From: Dehalococcoides mccartyi CG5 | GTDB lineage: Bacteria > Chloroflexota > Dehalococcoidia > Dehalococcoidales > Dehalococcoidaceae | Length of the DNA stretch: 64,000 bases | NCBI RefSeq assembly: GCF_000830885.1 | Contig: NZ_CP006951.1 | Span: 1,054,001-1,118,000, forward strand | Reading direction: 5' to 3' | Shown here: one piece after another, positions 25,136-34,005 of the stretch | How the letters are laid out: each line of letters opens with the position of its first letter | Position numbering within the stretch: position 1 is the stretch's first letter | Position numbers and translations under genes: made by a program | The notes under the pieces: generated by a model | The model's input: the letters and a program-made list of their open reading frames with translations, nothing else | Database searches by the model: none | What the model was told of the DNA's origin: nothing

Positions 25136-25165
25136 CCAAAAGCCACTTTCAAACGGACTGGGGTG

Positions 25166-25978
25166 TCAGGACTGGCAACGGGGACAGAAGTAACAGGCTC
25201 GCTGGCGTATCAGCTGGCGGGTTATGGGAGCACCGCAAACCGGGCAAGATTCGCCCCTGCGATGGGCAACATTAAACTCCAGCTGGGCACCGCCCTTTGA
25301 GCCGTCAGGGCGATGATAGGTGCTGACACTTGCCCCCTTGTTTTGTATAGCTTTATGTAAAACTGACTGAATAGCTGAATGCAGTCTTTCCACCTCTGCC
25401 ATACTCAGGCTTTCAGCCGAACGGAGCGGGTTCAGGCAGGCTTTAAACAGGGCTTCATCTGCGTACATATTGCCCACCCCAGCCAGTACCTTCTGGTCAA
25501 GCAGTACCGCTTTTATAGGTCCTTTGCGCCCTGAGAGACGATGCCAAAATACACCGGCGGTAAAAGTTTCCTCCAGAGGTTCAGGCCCCAGTTTTTCTAA
25601 AACAGAGTTCAAACCGGCAAGCAGGGTTATCCTCCCGAATTTGCGTATATCGGTAAAATATACCTGCTCTCCATTTTCCAGATGGAAAATGGCTCTGGTA
25701 AAGCGGGGGGCTTGACCGTTTTCAGCCCTGATTGCCGTCAGTCCGCCGCTCATTTTCAGGTGGACACTGATAAATAACCCGCTGCTCAGGCTAATGATAA
25801 TATACTTGCCACGGCGGCTCAGCCCGGTTACACATGTACCTGATGCCAGTGCGTTAAAATCCGCTTCGGGCGGGCAAAGAGTTTTGGCCCACAAAGCTTC
25901 CATGCGGATTATCTTTTTACCCAGCAAATGGGGCATTATTTCATTCTTTACCGTTTCAACTTCAGGCAATTCAGGCAT
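25166..25978 (-). CDS. mutM: Formamidopyrimidine-DNA glycosylase (Fpg/MutM)
   Basis: 270 residues. The mature N-terminus PELPEVETVKNE gives the catalytic Pro and Glu. The helix-two-turn-helix region has KAVLLDQKVLAGVGNMYADE, and the C-terminal zinc finger has CPVCG and CYFCPRCQ. It removes oxidised purines such as 8-oxoguanine. The start overlaps the PAP2 gene stop by 8 nt, so polA, PAP2 and mutM look like one repair-linked operon. Confidence 0.95.
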   Translation of the reverse strand: MPELPEVETVKNEIMPHLLGKKIIRMEALWAKTLCPPEADFNALASGTCVTGLSRRGKYIIISLSSGLFISVHLKMSGGLTAIRAENGQAPRFTRAIFHLENGEQVYFTDIRKFGRITLLAGLNSVLEKLGPEPLEETFTAGVFWHRLSGRKGPIKAVLLDQKVLAGVGNMYADEALFKACLNPLRSAESLSMAEVERLHSAIQSVLHKAIQNKGASVSTYHRPDGSKGGAQLEFNVAHRRGESCPVCGAPITRQLIRQRACYFCPRCQS

Positions 25979-26594
25979 GGTTTACTCCTTTGGCTAATCT
26001 CTGCCACAGATAGGTCAGCCCTATACCCAGCACTGCCCCTGCCAGCAGGTAAGACGCCAGTACATCACTGGGCCAGTGGGCATTCAGATATACTCTGGAA
26101 ATGCCCATAAAAAGTATGGGGACAAGGCAGACCAGTCTTAGCACCAAACGCAGTAAAGGATCCCGGATAAAACGGGGTATCAGAAAGAATATCACCCCGT
26201 AGCAAGCCAAAGCATAGGCGGTATGCCCTGATGGGAAACTGGTGCCGCCGTCTTCAAGGCCGTAAGGACGAGGACGATCAATAATCCATTTAGATATACC
26301 CACTATCAGGGCGGTAACAGCCGGAACCAGCCCGCAAATTACAGATTGCAACCGATAGCCTTTGCACCACAGCCAGATTACCGCCGCAACCGGTGAGATA
26401 ACCCAAGCCGGGAAGTTTCCAAGACGGGAAATGAAACCCATAAATCCGTTAAAACCGGGCAGTGAAATGCCCTGAATAAACCCCGAAACAGTCGTATCCA
26501 CCCCTAAAACAGGGTTTAAATAAACCAGCCATGCCAGCAGGCCAAACATGCCCAGCAGTATCAGGTACGGCAGATAATTACGCAGTTTTGCCAA
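25971..26594 (-). CDS. PAP2-family membrane phosphatase
   Basis: 207 residues with about six hydrophobic helices. The three phosphatase signature motifs are present: KWIIDRPRPYG, PSGHTAYALACYG and SRVYLNAHWPSDVLASYLLAG. Family members dephosphorylate lipid phosphates such as phosphatidate or undecaprenyl diphosphate. Dehalococcoides is generally thought to lack a peptidoglycan wall, so a role in membrane lipid turnover seems more likely than in wall recycling. It begins 8 nt after the polA stop. Confidence 0.85.
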   Translation of the reverse strand: MAKLRNYLPYLILLGMFGLLAWLVYLNPVLGVDTTVSGFIQGISLPGFNGFMGFISRLGNFPAWVISPVAAVIWLWCKGYRLQSVICGLVPAVTALIVGISKWIIDRPRPYGLEDGGTSFPSGHTAYALACYGVIFFLIPRFIRDPLLRLVLRLVCLVPILFMGISRVYLNAHWPSDVLASYLLAGAVLGIGLTYLWQRLAKGVNHA

Positions 26595-26602
26595 GTCCGG
26601 TC

Positions 26603-29314
26603 TTACTCCATATCTCCCCAGTTTGCTCCGGACTTAAGCTCAACCTTAAGCGGTATTTCAAAGGTGACTGCACCTGACATAGTTTCCATAAGCAAAGCAC
26701 TCATACGCTTAAGCTCTGCGTCAGGCACTTCAAATATAAGCTCGTCATGCACCTGAAGTAGCAGGCGGCTTTCCAGCTTTTCTTCTTTCAGTTTTTCATC
26801 CAGCCTGACCATAGCCAGCTTGATAATATCCGCAGACGTACCCTGAACAGGCATATTTATGGCCATACGTTCGGCCGATTCACGCAAAATCCGGTTGGGC
26901 GAATTGATTTCAGGTATATACCGGCGTCTTCCCAGCAGGGTCTCAACGTACCCGTTAGTCCGAGCCTGATGCTTAATCTCCGCAAAGTAAATAGCTACCC
27001 GCGGGTATTTTTCAAAATATGCCTTGATAAATTTGTCGGCCTCTGCCAGTGAAAGCTCGGTAGCCTGTTCCAACCCGTAGCTGCTCATGCCATATATCAC
27101 TCCGAAATTCACCGTTTTAGCCAGACGGCGTTGTTCCTTTGTCACTTCAGACGGGAGTATATTCAGCAATCTGGCAGCGGTAGCAGTGTGGATATCCTGG
27201 TCCTTAAGAAAAGCCTCTATCAGGGCAGGGTCTCCGGAAAGATGGGCCAGCACCCGCAGGTCTATCTGGGAGTAATCTCCAGCCAGCATTACGGTACCCT
27301 TCGGGGCAATAAATGCCCGCCGTATTTCTCTGCCCATTTCACCCCTGACGGGTATATTTTGCAGATTCGGTTCACTGGAAGACAATCTGCCGGTAGCCGT
27401 TCTGGTCTGGTTGAAACTGGTATGCAGGCGACGGGTATGCGGATTCACCATACGCGGCAGAGTATCCAGATAGGTAGATTTCAGTTTGACCAGCATACGA
27501 TATTCAAGTATCAGGTCTACAATCCGGTGTTCACCCTTCAGTTCATCCAGTACCTCTGCCCCGGTGGAATAACCGGTCTTGGTTTTTTTGATAACCGGCA
27601 GTTTCAGTTCGTCAAAAAGTATCCGCCCCAGCTGCTGGGGAGAACCTATGTTGAAGCTGTGTCCCGCTTGGGCATATATGGCTTCTTCCAGTTTAAATAT
27701 CTGCCCGCCCACCTTTTCGGCCATACCTTTGAGCAAATCGGTATCCAGCATAATACCGCTACGCTCCATACCCAGTAATATAGGTACCAAAGGCATTTCA
27801 ACATTGACAAACAAATCTATCAGCTTGGTTTCGGCAAGCTGGGCGGCAAACAGACCCTTGAGGCGGAAGGTGTAATCAGCCACCAACTGGGCGGCTTCTG
27901 AAAGCTCTGATGCACTGAAGCTCTTTTTCTTGCCGTTCTGAGTAAGTATGTTTTCAACATCAGCAATTTCCACCCCGAAGTGTTCAAATACCAAGTCTTT
28001 TATACCCAGATTTTTTTCACCCAGCAGGTGGGCAGAAAGCATGGTATCAAAGTCCAGTCCCTGTATTTCCTGCCCGGCTGAAGCCAGCAGATTCATGAGG
28101 TACTTGGCATTATGAGCGGTCTTGGTTATATTTTTATTCGTAAGCAGGGCAATCAAACCCGGGTGACCTTCGGAAACAAACATCTGCCCATCCGAAGCAC
28201 TACCGATAAATTCTGCAGAAATAAAATAGGCTTCGCCCTCTGCCGGTGAAATTGCCAGCGCAGTCAGGCGGGCATCTATAGCTTCTTCGGAAGTGCCCGA
28301 AACTGCCAGTGCCAGCTCTTTGGTTTCCGTGAACCGCTTCACGATGCTGTCTAGATTCTGCCCGTTGGCTACAATATAGCGGGTTTCAACCTTTTGGGGG
28401 GTGTTAAACATATCTGTCATACCGCCGCCAGGATTTTCACCGCCTGGCAGGCGGTTAATCAGCCTGAAAAACTCCAGTTCACGAAAAAGGTCTACCACCT
28501 TTTGGCGGTTATAGTGTTCCGATCTACATTCCTGAATACTGAAATCCAGCGGCAGATCACACACAATCGTAGTTAATATTTTACTCTGGCGGGCTACTTC
28601 GGCGTTGTCTGCCAGTTTCTTTTGGAGACCGGGCGGGCTTATTTTATCCAGATTTTTATATATATCTTCTATGCCGCCGTATTCTTCTATAAGTTTCTGG
28701 GCAGTTTTCGGGCCTATGCCGGGTACTCCGGGTATGTTGTCAGACGGATCACCCATAAGGGCTTTGTAATCTGCGACATGCTCCGGCCCTAAACCGTACT
28801 TTGCCCTTACTGCCGCCTCGTCATACAGACTGGTATTGGAAAAAGAACCGGCCGGGCCGGGATACAGAATACGAATATCCGGACTGACCAACTGCATGGA
28901 GTCTGCGTCTCCGGAGGCTATTATAACCTCCATGCCTTCGGCGGCGGCTCTGGTAGCCAGTGTGCCCAGCACATCATCTGCCTCAAAACCGCTCTGTTCG
29001 TATACAGGCATATTGAAAGCATCCACAATCTGGCGTACCCGTCCCAGCTGGCTGACAAGCTCGTCAGGCATGGGCGGACGTTGGGCTTTGTAGTCCTTGA
29101 ACATCTCATGCCTGAAGGTAGGGCCTTTTTTATCAAAGGATATAGCGTAACAATCCGGTTTCAGGTCGGTTAAGACTTTTATAAGTATAGAGGCAAAACC
29201 AAAGGCCGCCCCCACCACTTCACCTGTTTTGCGGACTGTAAGAGGTGGCAGTACATGATATGCCCGATGAACCAGATTTGTGCCGTCAAAAAGGACAATT
29301 ACAGGTTTACTCAT
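26603..29314 (-). CDS. polA: DNA polymerase I
   Basis: About 903 residues. The N-terminal 5' nuclease (1-290) has VLFDGTNLVHRAYH and the H3TH region with GDPSDNIPGVPGIGPKTA. The C-terminal polymerase domain has RRAFIAPKGTVMLAGDYSQI (motif A), RRLAKTVNFGVIYGMSS (motif B) and LLLQVHDELIFEV (motif C). The middle 3'-5' exonuclease-like domain lacks the catalytic acids: the first site reads LALAVSGT and the second AHNAKYLMNLL. So it should lack proofreading, as in Taq or Bacillus Pol I. I chose ATG 29314; an in-frame ATG at 29341 lies upstream of the -10 box. Confidence 0.95.
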   Translation of the reverse strand: MSKPVIVLFDGTNLVHRAYHVLPPLTVRKTGEVVGAAFGFASILIKVLTDLKPDCYAISFDKKGPTFRHEMFKDYKAQRPPMPDELVSQLGRVRQIVDAFNMPVYEQSGFEADDVLGTLATRAAAEGMEVIIASGDADSMQLVSPDIRILYPGPAGSFSNTSLYDEAAVRAKYGLGPEHVADYKALMGDPSDNIPGVPGIGPKTAQKLIEEYGGIEDIYKNLDKISPPGLQKKLADNAEVARQSKILTTIVCDLPLDFSIQECRSEHYNRQKVVDLFRELEFFRLINRLPGGENPGGGMTDMFNTPQKVETRYIVANGQNLDSIVKRFTETKELALAVSGTSEEAIDARLTALAISPAEGEAYFISAEFIGSASDGQMFVSEGHPGLIALLTNKNITKTAHNAKYLMNLLASAGQEIQGLDFDTMLSAHLLGEKNLGIKDLVFEHFGVEIADVENILTQNGKKKSFSASELSEAAQLVADYTFRLKGLFAAQLAETKLIDLFVNVEMPLVPILLGMERSGIMLDTDLLKGMAEKVGGQIFKLEEAIYAQAGHSFNIGSPQQLGRILFDELKLPVIKKTKTGYSTGAEVLDELKGEHRIVDLILEYRMLVKLKSTYLDTLPRMVNPHTRRLHTSFNQTRTATGRLSSSEPNLQNIPVRGEMGREIRRAFIAPKGTVMLAGDYSQIDLRVLAHLSGDPALIEAFLKDQDIHTATAARLLNILPSEVTKEQRRLAKTVNFGVIYGMSSYGLEQATELSLAEADKFIKAYFEKYPRVAIYFAEIKHQARTNGYVETLLGRRRYIPEINSPNRILRESAERMAINMPVQGTSADIIKLAMVRLDEKLKEEKLESRLLLQVHDELIFEVPDAELKRMSALLMETMSGAVTFEIPLKVELKSGANWGDME

Positions 29315-29320
29315 GAACAC

Positions 29321-29346
29321 ATTATAGCAGATGAACCGCAAAGAGG
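29321..29346 (-). promoter_or_regulatory. Promoter of polA, leaderless start predicted
   Basis: On the minus strand the extended -10 TGC-TATAAT (29321-29326) ends 6 nt before ATG 29314, so RNA would begin at the start codon itself. The -35 region is a weak CTGACC-like match about 19 nt upstream. Confidence 0.6.
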
Positions 29347-29476
29347 GTCAGCTATTTTGCCCGCCACGACCCCAACCTGATCAAGCTTGGTCAAAATATG
29401 GAGTACATACTGCGGATTGGAGAATACCCCGCTGGTTTACCGAAAAAAGCCCGACAGAGAATGACTGACGCGGTAG

Positions 29477-29923
29477 CTAGGTTGCCAGCGGCAGTCCATT
29501 CGCAATCCAGACGTTTATACCGCCCAGCATGTTATATATGCTGGTAAAGCCATTATCCACCATAAGCTGGGAGGCAGAGACAGAGCGGTTACCTGAACGG
29601 CAATAGACAAGGTAAGTTTTATTTTTATCCAAAGCGAAAAGCGAATTTTCAAAGGAAGCATAATAATCCAGATTTACAGCACCGGCAATATGCCCTTGAG
29701 CATATTCGGAGGGGGTACGCACATCTAAAATAACAAATTCAGTTGAGTTGGTATTCCGGTCTATAAGGTCTTTGGCTTCGTCAACAGATATATCCTGCAC
29801 CTTAGTCAAATTACTATCAGTATTATCTAAAGGGTCAGTTCTATCTGTATCACAGCCTGTCAGAGTTCCGGTAAATACCATGCATAACGCCAGTACGGCG
29901 GTCAGACTACGTTTGAAAGACAT
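29477..29923 (-). CDS. Rhodanese-domain lipoprotein
   Basis: 148 residues. A signal peptide ends in the lipobox LTGC (Cys near residue 24), so the protein should be lipid-anchored outside the membrane. The rhodanese domain includes EFVILDVRTPSEYAQGHI and the active-site loop YCRSGNRS with the catalytic Cys. It may transfer sulfane sulfur outside the cytoplasm or serve as a redox scaffold. It lies 3 nt after the unknown gene at 29927 and is probably cotranscribed with it. Confidence 0.88.
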   Translation of the reverse strand: MSFKRSLTAVLALCMVFTGTLTGCDTDRTDPLDNTDSNLTKVQDISVDEAKDLIDRNTNSTEFVILDVRTPSEYAQGHIAGAVNLDYYASFENSLFALDKNKTYLVYCRSGNRSVSASQLMVDNGFTSIYNMLGGINVWIANGLPLAT

Positions 29924-29926
29924 ACT

Positions 29927-30505
29927 TTAAACTCCAATAAAATTCGGCTGGAGTTTAACCCCTGAATAACCGGCCATTGTCTGCAGGCAGGTTTCTTCAC
30001 GCTGGGTAATCCATGTGGATACGCTGGTCAGACCGAAGTCAGACAACTGGCAGAAAGTTACCATAAGCTCGTTGCAATAGCTGTAATAACGCGAAGAACG
30101 GTTGTCAAAGCTGACATTCCCCGTATCAGCCATTTGTTCTATCAAAGCGCGCAATTTCAGGCGGTTATAATACGTAGCCCTCATGCCGGCCAGCATACCC
30201 TCAAAGAAGAGCTGTGCCCGAAAGTTTATCAGCTGACCTTGATTATTAAAAACCACATCAAAAGAGCCGCCGGTAGCACCGGATTCTTTAAACTGGAAAA
30301 CCTTCTGCTCATAACCTATAGGCAGGGGCGGAGTAAGCTCTGGCAAACGGATTTCAGGAGCTTCGGTAATATCGGTCAGGCTTTTACCGCCGAACCGGCG
30401 GATTATATCCTGGGGAGATTGAAAAGCGCTGTAATCACCCAAAACTTCTGACACAAGTGTAAGGTAAGACAGTGATTCTTTTGGGTCATACTGACGCAGT
30501 CTCAT
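29927..30505 (-). CDS. Soluble protein of unknown function (about 192 aa)
   Basis: Not recognised. No signal peptide, membrane helix or clustered Cys is seen. The middle part is beta-rich (FDVVFNNQGQLINFRAQLFF), followed by a helix with a RATYYNRLKLRAL segment and an aromatic region SSRYYSYCNELM. ATG 30505 has GGAGGAAGT directly upstream; the ATG at 30520 lies before that SD. It precedes the rhodanese lipoprotein gene. Confidence 0.65.
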   Translation of the reverse strand: MRLRQYDPKESLSYLTLVSEVLGDYSAFQSPQDIIRRFGGKSLTDITEAPEIRLPELTPPLPIGYEQKVFQFKESGATGGSFDVVFNNQGQLINFRAQLFFEGMLAGMRATYYNRLKLRALIEQMADTGNVSFDNRSSRYYSYCNELMVTFCQLSDFGLTSVSTWITQREETCLQTMAGYSGVKLQPNFIGV

Positions 30506-30557
30506 ACTTCCTCCATGCACATTCGAGTAAAGCTAATTGAAACAGGTGCAAAATATG

Positions 30558-30761
30558 TCAAACGGCTATGCTTGCCTTTTCTATATCCGAAAGATATCCG
30601 GTAACCACTGCCCCCAACCGGACAACGACATGAAGCGAAATAACAACAAGAATCCGCCATTTAGTAATAAAGCGGATATTTCTTATACTTTCTTCACGGG
30701 CAAGTTCCCTGAACTTCTCCTGAAGCTGAACACCGGAGGCTATAAATTTATCTTTTGTCAT
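30558..30761 (-). CDS. Small protein resembling DUF4342 (67 aa)
   Basis: The pattern is a basic/acidic helix (LQEKFRELAREESIRNIRF) followed by a hydrophobic segment (ILVVISLHVVVRLGAVV) and a short polar end. It resembles DUF4342 proteins, whose function is unknown; the match is from memory of the pattern only. A strong promoter lies upstream, but no SD is seen before ATG 30761. Confidence 0.5.
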   Translation of the reverse strand: MTKDKFIASGVQLQEKFRELAREESIRNIRFITKWRILVVISLHVVVRLGAVVTGYLSDIEKASIAV

Positions 30762-30786
30762 AGTTGTCGCAAGTGATGATTACATT

Positions 30787-30814
30787 ATAATACCCCCTGT
30801 GAAGCGGGTGTCAA
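30787..30814 (-). promoter_or_regulatory. Promoter of the 67-aa gene with CCC...GGG element
   Basis: On the minus strand TTGACA (30809-30814), a 16-nt spacer and TATTAT (30787-30792). The spacer contains ACCC...GGGGGT arms similar to those in three other promoters of this window. Confidence 0.6.
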
Positions 30815-30891
30815 GTGCAGCCCTGAAACCAAAGTTTGGGTATGTACATTGCCGGTAAATACGGTACTCTATTTCGGTTTTTCCCCAAGCA

Positions 30892-30912
30892 CCATTACTA
30901 ATGGTATACCAT
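30892..30912. promoter_or_regulatory. Overlapping palindromes between the 67-aa gene and argF
   Basis: CCATTACTAATGG (30892-30904) and ATGGTATACCAT (30901-30912) share four bases. Together they look like a double operator about 80 nt upstream of the argF -10 box. They do not match the usual ARG box. Confidence 0.35.
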
Positions 30913-30993
30913 GTATCAGTTGTTTATATATATTTTTACAAACCGACCACCTACACCCTGACGGCTAAAGTATCCAGACCAGTACATTAATGC

Positions 30994-30999
30994 TATAAT
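30994..30999 (+). promoter_or_regulatory. -10 box of argF
   Basis: TGC-TATAAT, an extended -10, lies 30 nt before the chosen argF start. No good -35 is seen, which fits an extended -10 promoter. Confidence 0.5.
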
Positions 31000-31028
31000 T
31001 AGGGGTAATTGTGTGCCGGAGGCGAAAA

Positions 31029-31964
31029 GTGAACACCAAGGATCTGCTCTCTATTTCAGACCTTTCCCCTGATGATATCGGGCGTCTGCTTTCAGATGCC
31101 GTTGAACTTAAAGCCAGGGGCTGGAACAACAGCCTCTCAGGTAAAACTCTGGCTCTGGTATTTGAAAAACCCTCCCTACGTACCCGTGTCAGCTTTGAGC
31201 TAGCCATGAAGCAGATGGGCGGAGAAGCACTATACCTTTCTCCGGCTGAAGTGGGTTTGGGCAAACGCGAACCGGTGGCTGACGTAGCCAGAGTCCTTTC
31301 CCGTTTTGTAGATGTTATCGCCTGCCGCACATTCGGGCATGAAACTCTGGTGCAACTGGCAAAATATGCGGATATACCCGTTATCAACGCTCTCTCGGAC
31401 TTGGAGCATCCCTGCCAAGCGCTGGCAGATATCCTAACCATTTACGAGAAGAAGGGCGACCTGAAGGGACTTAGTCTGGCTTATATAGGTGATGGCAATA
31501 ACTGTGCCAACAGCCTCCTGCTGGCCTGCGCCATGACTGGTATAAACTGCCGGCTGGCTTCACCTAAAGGCTATCTGGTAGACAAAGACCTGTTTGCCAG
31601 AGCGGAAGCCTATGCTGAGGACAGCGGGGCTGAACTCTACAGCGAAACAGACCTTAAAACCGCTCTGCGCGGAGCAGATGTAATTTATACAGATGTCTGG
31701 ACCAGCATGGGACAGGAAGCTGAAACTGAAAAACGCCTCAAGGACTTTACGGGGTTTCAGGTTAATGCCAAGCTGGTTTCCATGGCTAAGAAAGATGCCA
31801 TCATCATGCACCCTCTGCCGGCTCACTACGGCGAAGAGGTTGACCGGGAAATACTGGAATGCCCTCAGTCTGTTATCTTTGACCAGGCCGAAAACCGGCT
31901 GCATGCCCAAAAGGCTGTTTTAAGAGATATGCTGGGTGGACTGGAGATAGGCGGCCGGCATTAA
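31029..31964 (+). CDS. argF: Ornithine carbamoyltransferase
   Basis: 311 residues. Carbamoyl-phosphate-binding motif SLRTR (in EKPSLRTRVSFE), HPCQALADILTIYE, and the ornithine-side DVWTSMGQEAE loop are all present. The usual HCLP motif reads HPLPAHYGEEV, with Pro in place of the Cys that contacts the substrate in most family members. It makes citrulline from ornithine in arginine synthesis. I chose GTG 31029, which has GGAGG 7 nt upstream; a GTG at 31011 lacks an SD. It is followed by der after 20 nt. Confidence 0.9.
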   Translation: MNTKDLLSISDLSPDDIGRLLSDAVELKARGWNNSLSGKTLALVFEKPSLRTRVSFELAMKQMGGEALYLSPAEVGLGKREPVADVARVLSRFVDVIACRTFGHETLVQLAKYADIPVINALSDLEHPCQALADILTIYEKKGDLKGLSLAYIGDGNNCANSLLLACAMTGINCRLASPKGYLVDKDLFARAEAYAEDSGAELYSETDLKTALRGADVIYTDVWTSMGQEAETEKRLKDFTGFQVNAKLVSMAKKDAIIMHPLPAHYGEEVDREILECPQSVIFDQAENRLHAQKAVLRDMLGGLEIGGRH

Positions 31965-31984
31965 GCCTGCTGTGAAAATTATAT

Positions 31985-33313
31985 ATGAGTAATACTACCA
32001 CCCCTATTATAGCCATTGTAGGGCGACAAAACGTGGGTAAATCCACTTTGCTAAACCGCCTTGCCCATAAAAATCTGGCCATTACCGAAGACCTGCCCGG
32101 TACTACCCGTGACCGCCTGTTTGCTACCGTAAGCTGGCTGGACCGCAGGCTGATTATGGTGGATACCGGCGGACTTGACCCGGATATTGAAAGCGTTATT
32201 GGCCAGCAGGTCAATATCCAGATAAGCCTGGCCATAAAGGAAGCTGACCTGGTGCTTCTGGTGGTAGATGTAAAAGACGGTTTGATTACGCCTGATTATG
32301 AAATGGCCGATATCATCCGCCGCACCGGCAAGCCGGTTATACTGGTTGCCAATAAAGCCGACAACCTGAAAATGGGCCAGGAAGCCACCGAATTTTACAG
32401 TTTGGGTTTTGGCGAACCTGCGGTTATAAGTGCTTTCCACGGCACCGGTATTTCAGACCTGATGGACCGCGTAATGGAGGAATTGCCCGACCAGCCCATT
32501 GCCACCCCTGAAGAAGACACTTCAGTTAAACTGGCACTTGTCGGCAGAACCAATGTCGGTAAATCCACTCTGCTTAATACCTTCCTGGGAGAGGAACGCT
32601 CAATAGTAAGCAATATACCCGGTACTACCAGAGATGCCATTGACACACCTCTTGACTTTGATGGTACTAATGTGCTACTTATAGATACTGCAGGGATAAG
32701 GCGACGCGGCAAAGTTGAGAGCGGTGTTGAGAAATACAGTGTACTCAGAGCCCTGAAGGCCATTGACCGGGCGGATGTAGTTCTGCTGGTTATGGACACC
32801 GAAGAACTGGTTACTGCTCAGGACACTCACATTGCCGGATATGTCCGGGATACCGCCAAAGGTATTATCATTATCCTGAATAAATGGGATCTGGGTAAAG
32901 GCCAGGATAAAGCGGAAGTGACGCAGACTATCCAGAGTAGATTTAAGTTCCTAGATTACGCTCCGATATTGTTTGTCTCAGGCAAAACCGGACGTGGTGT
33001 TGATACTATTATCCCCATGGCCCTAAAGGTACAGGAAGAACGCAGCAAGCGTATCCCCACCGCCAAGGTAAACAGCGTGGTTACCGAAGCCCTTTCCGCC
33101 CATACCCCGCCCCGTCAGGGCAAAGTCCAGTTAAAAATCTTCTACGCTACCCAGGCAGAAACCAATCCGCCTTCGTTCGTATTTTTTGTCAACAACCCTA
33201 AACTGGTTCATTTTTCTTATGAACGTTTTATTGAAAATCGTCTCAGGGAGTCTTTCGGATTTTTTGGTACGCCTATCCGTTTAACTTTTAAAGCCCGAGG
33301 TGAAAAATGTTAA
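31985..33313 (+). CDS. der: Ribosome-associated GTPase Der (EngA)
   Basis: 442 residues with two tandem GTPase domains. G1 motifs are GRQNVGKST (about 12-20) and GRTNVGKST (about 187-195). G3 motifs are DTGG and DTAG, and G4 motifs are NKAD and NKWD. A C-terminal KH-like domain follows. It acts in assembly of the 50S subunit. The stop overlaps plsY by 7 nt. Confidence 0.96.
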   Translation: MSNTTTPIIAIVGRQNVGKSTLLNRLAHKNLAITEDLPGTTRDRLFATVSWLDRRLIMVDTGGLDPDIESVIGQQVNIQISLAIKEADLVLLVVDVKDGLITPDYEMADIIRRTGKPVILVANKADNLKMGQEATEFYSLGFGEPAVISAFHGTGISDLMDRVMEELPDQPIATPEEDTSVKLALVGRTNVGKSTLLNTFLGEERSIVSNIPGTTRDAIDTPLDFDGTNVLLIDTAGIRRRGKVESGVEKYSVLRALKAIDRADVVLLVMDTEELVTAQDTHIAGYVRDTAKGIIIILNKWDLGKGQDKAEVTQTIQSRFKFLDYAPILFVSGKTGRGVDTIIPMALKVQEERSKRIPTAKVNSVVTEALSAHTPPRQGKVQLKIFYATQAETNPPSFVFFVNNPKLVHFSYERFIENRLRESFGFFGTPIRLTFKARGEKC

Positions 33314-33957
33314 TTGCCAAGCTGCTGCTTGTTGTTATAGTAAGTTATATCCTTGGTTCAATACCCTTTGGCTATCTGGTCAGCCACCGCGGCTCCAAAA
33401 TAGATATCCGCAGTTTCGGCAGTGGACGCACCGGTGCCACCAATGTACTGCGCACCATGGGCAGAAAAGCCGCTTTGCTGGTGGCCTCTTTGGATGTTAT
33501 CAAAGGGGCTTCGGCTGTAGCTTTTGCCGGGCTGGTCATAGGCACTGAAGCACTGGCTTTCGGTACCAATGGCATGGCTCTTCTATTCGCTCAGGTTCTA
33601 GCCGGGCTGGCGGCGGTTGCCGGTCATATCTGGCCGGTATTCCTCAAATTCCGCGGTGGACGGGGTGTGGCTACTTTCTTCGGAGGCATGATTGCCCTGT
33701 GTCCGGTGGCTGCTATATTCGGCGGCGAAGTGCTGATAATAGGTGCCGGACTTTCCGGTTTTGCCTCTCTGGGTTCCATAACGGGGGTGGTTGGTGCTTA
33801 TGCTTTGCTGGTACCCCTTACCCTGATCAGCGGATTCCCCACCGAATATATGATATACGCGGTTATAGGTTCACTCCTTATCACCATTATGCACCGCGAT
33901 AATATTAAGCGGCTTCTGGCAGGTAAAGAACGCAAGCTCAACGAAAAAGCCCGCTAA
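33307..33957 (+). CDS. plsY: Glycerol-3-phosphate acyltransferase PlsY
   Basis: 216 residues with about five membrane helices and the three PlsY motifs: [28 protein letters not shown] and [14 protein letters not shown]. It acylates glycerol-3-phosphate from acyl-phosphate at the membrane, the first step of phospholipid synthesis. The next gene, gpsA, makes its substrate. It overlaps der by 7 nt. Confidence 0.95.
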   Translation: MLIAKLLLVVIVSYILGSIPFGYLVSHRGSKIDIRSFGSGRTGATNVLRTMGRKAALLVASLDVIKGASAVAFAGLVIGTEALAFGTNGMALLFAQVLAGLAAVAGHIWPVFLKFRGGRGVATFFGGMIALCPVAAIFGGEVLIIGAGLSGFASLGSITGVVGAYALLVPLTLISGFPTEYMIYAVIGSLLITIMHRDNIKRLLAGKERKLNEKAR

Positions 33958-34005
33958 ACACCCTCCGGTTTAACCCAATTTGGCATTAGAAAGCTTGGAT
34001 TTTTT

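Noticed and set aside
30134-30451. 105-codon plus-strand frame antisense to the unknown minus-strand gene
   Set aside because: No SD. The minus-strand gene has an SD and lies tightly beside its neighbour.
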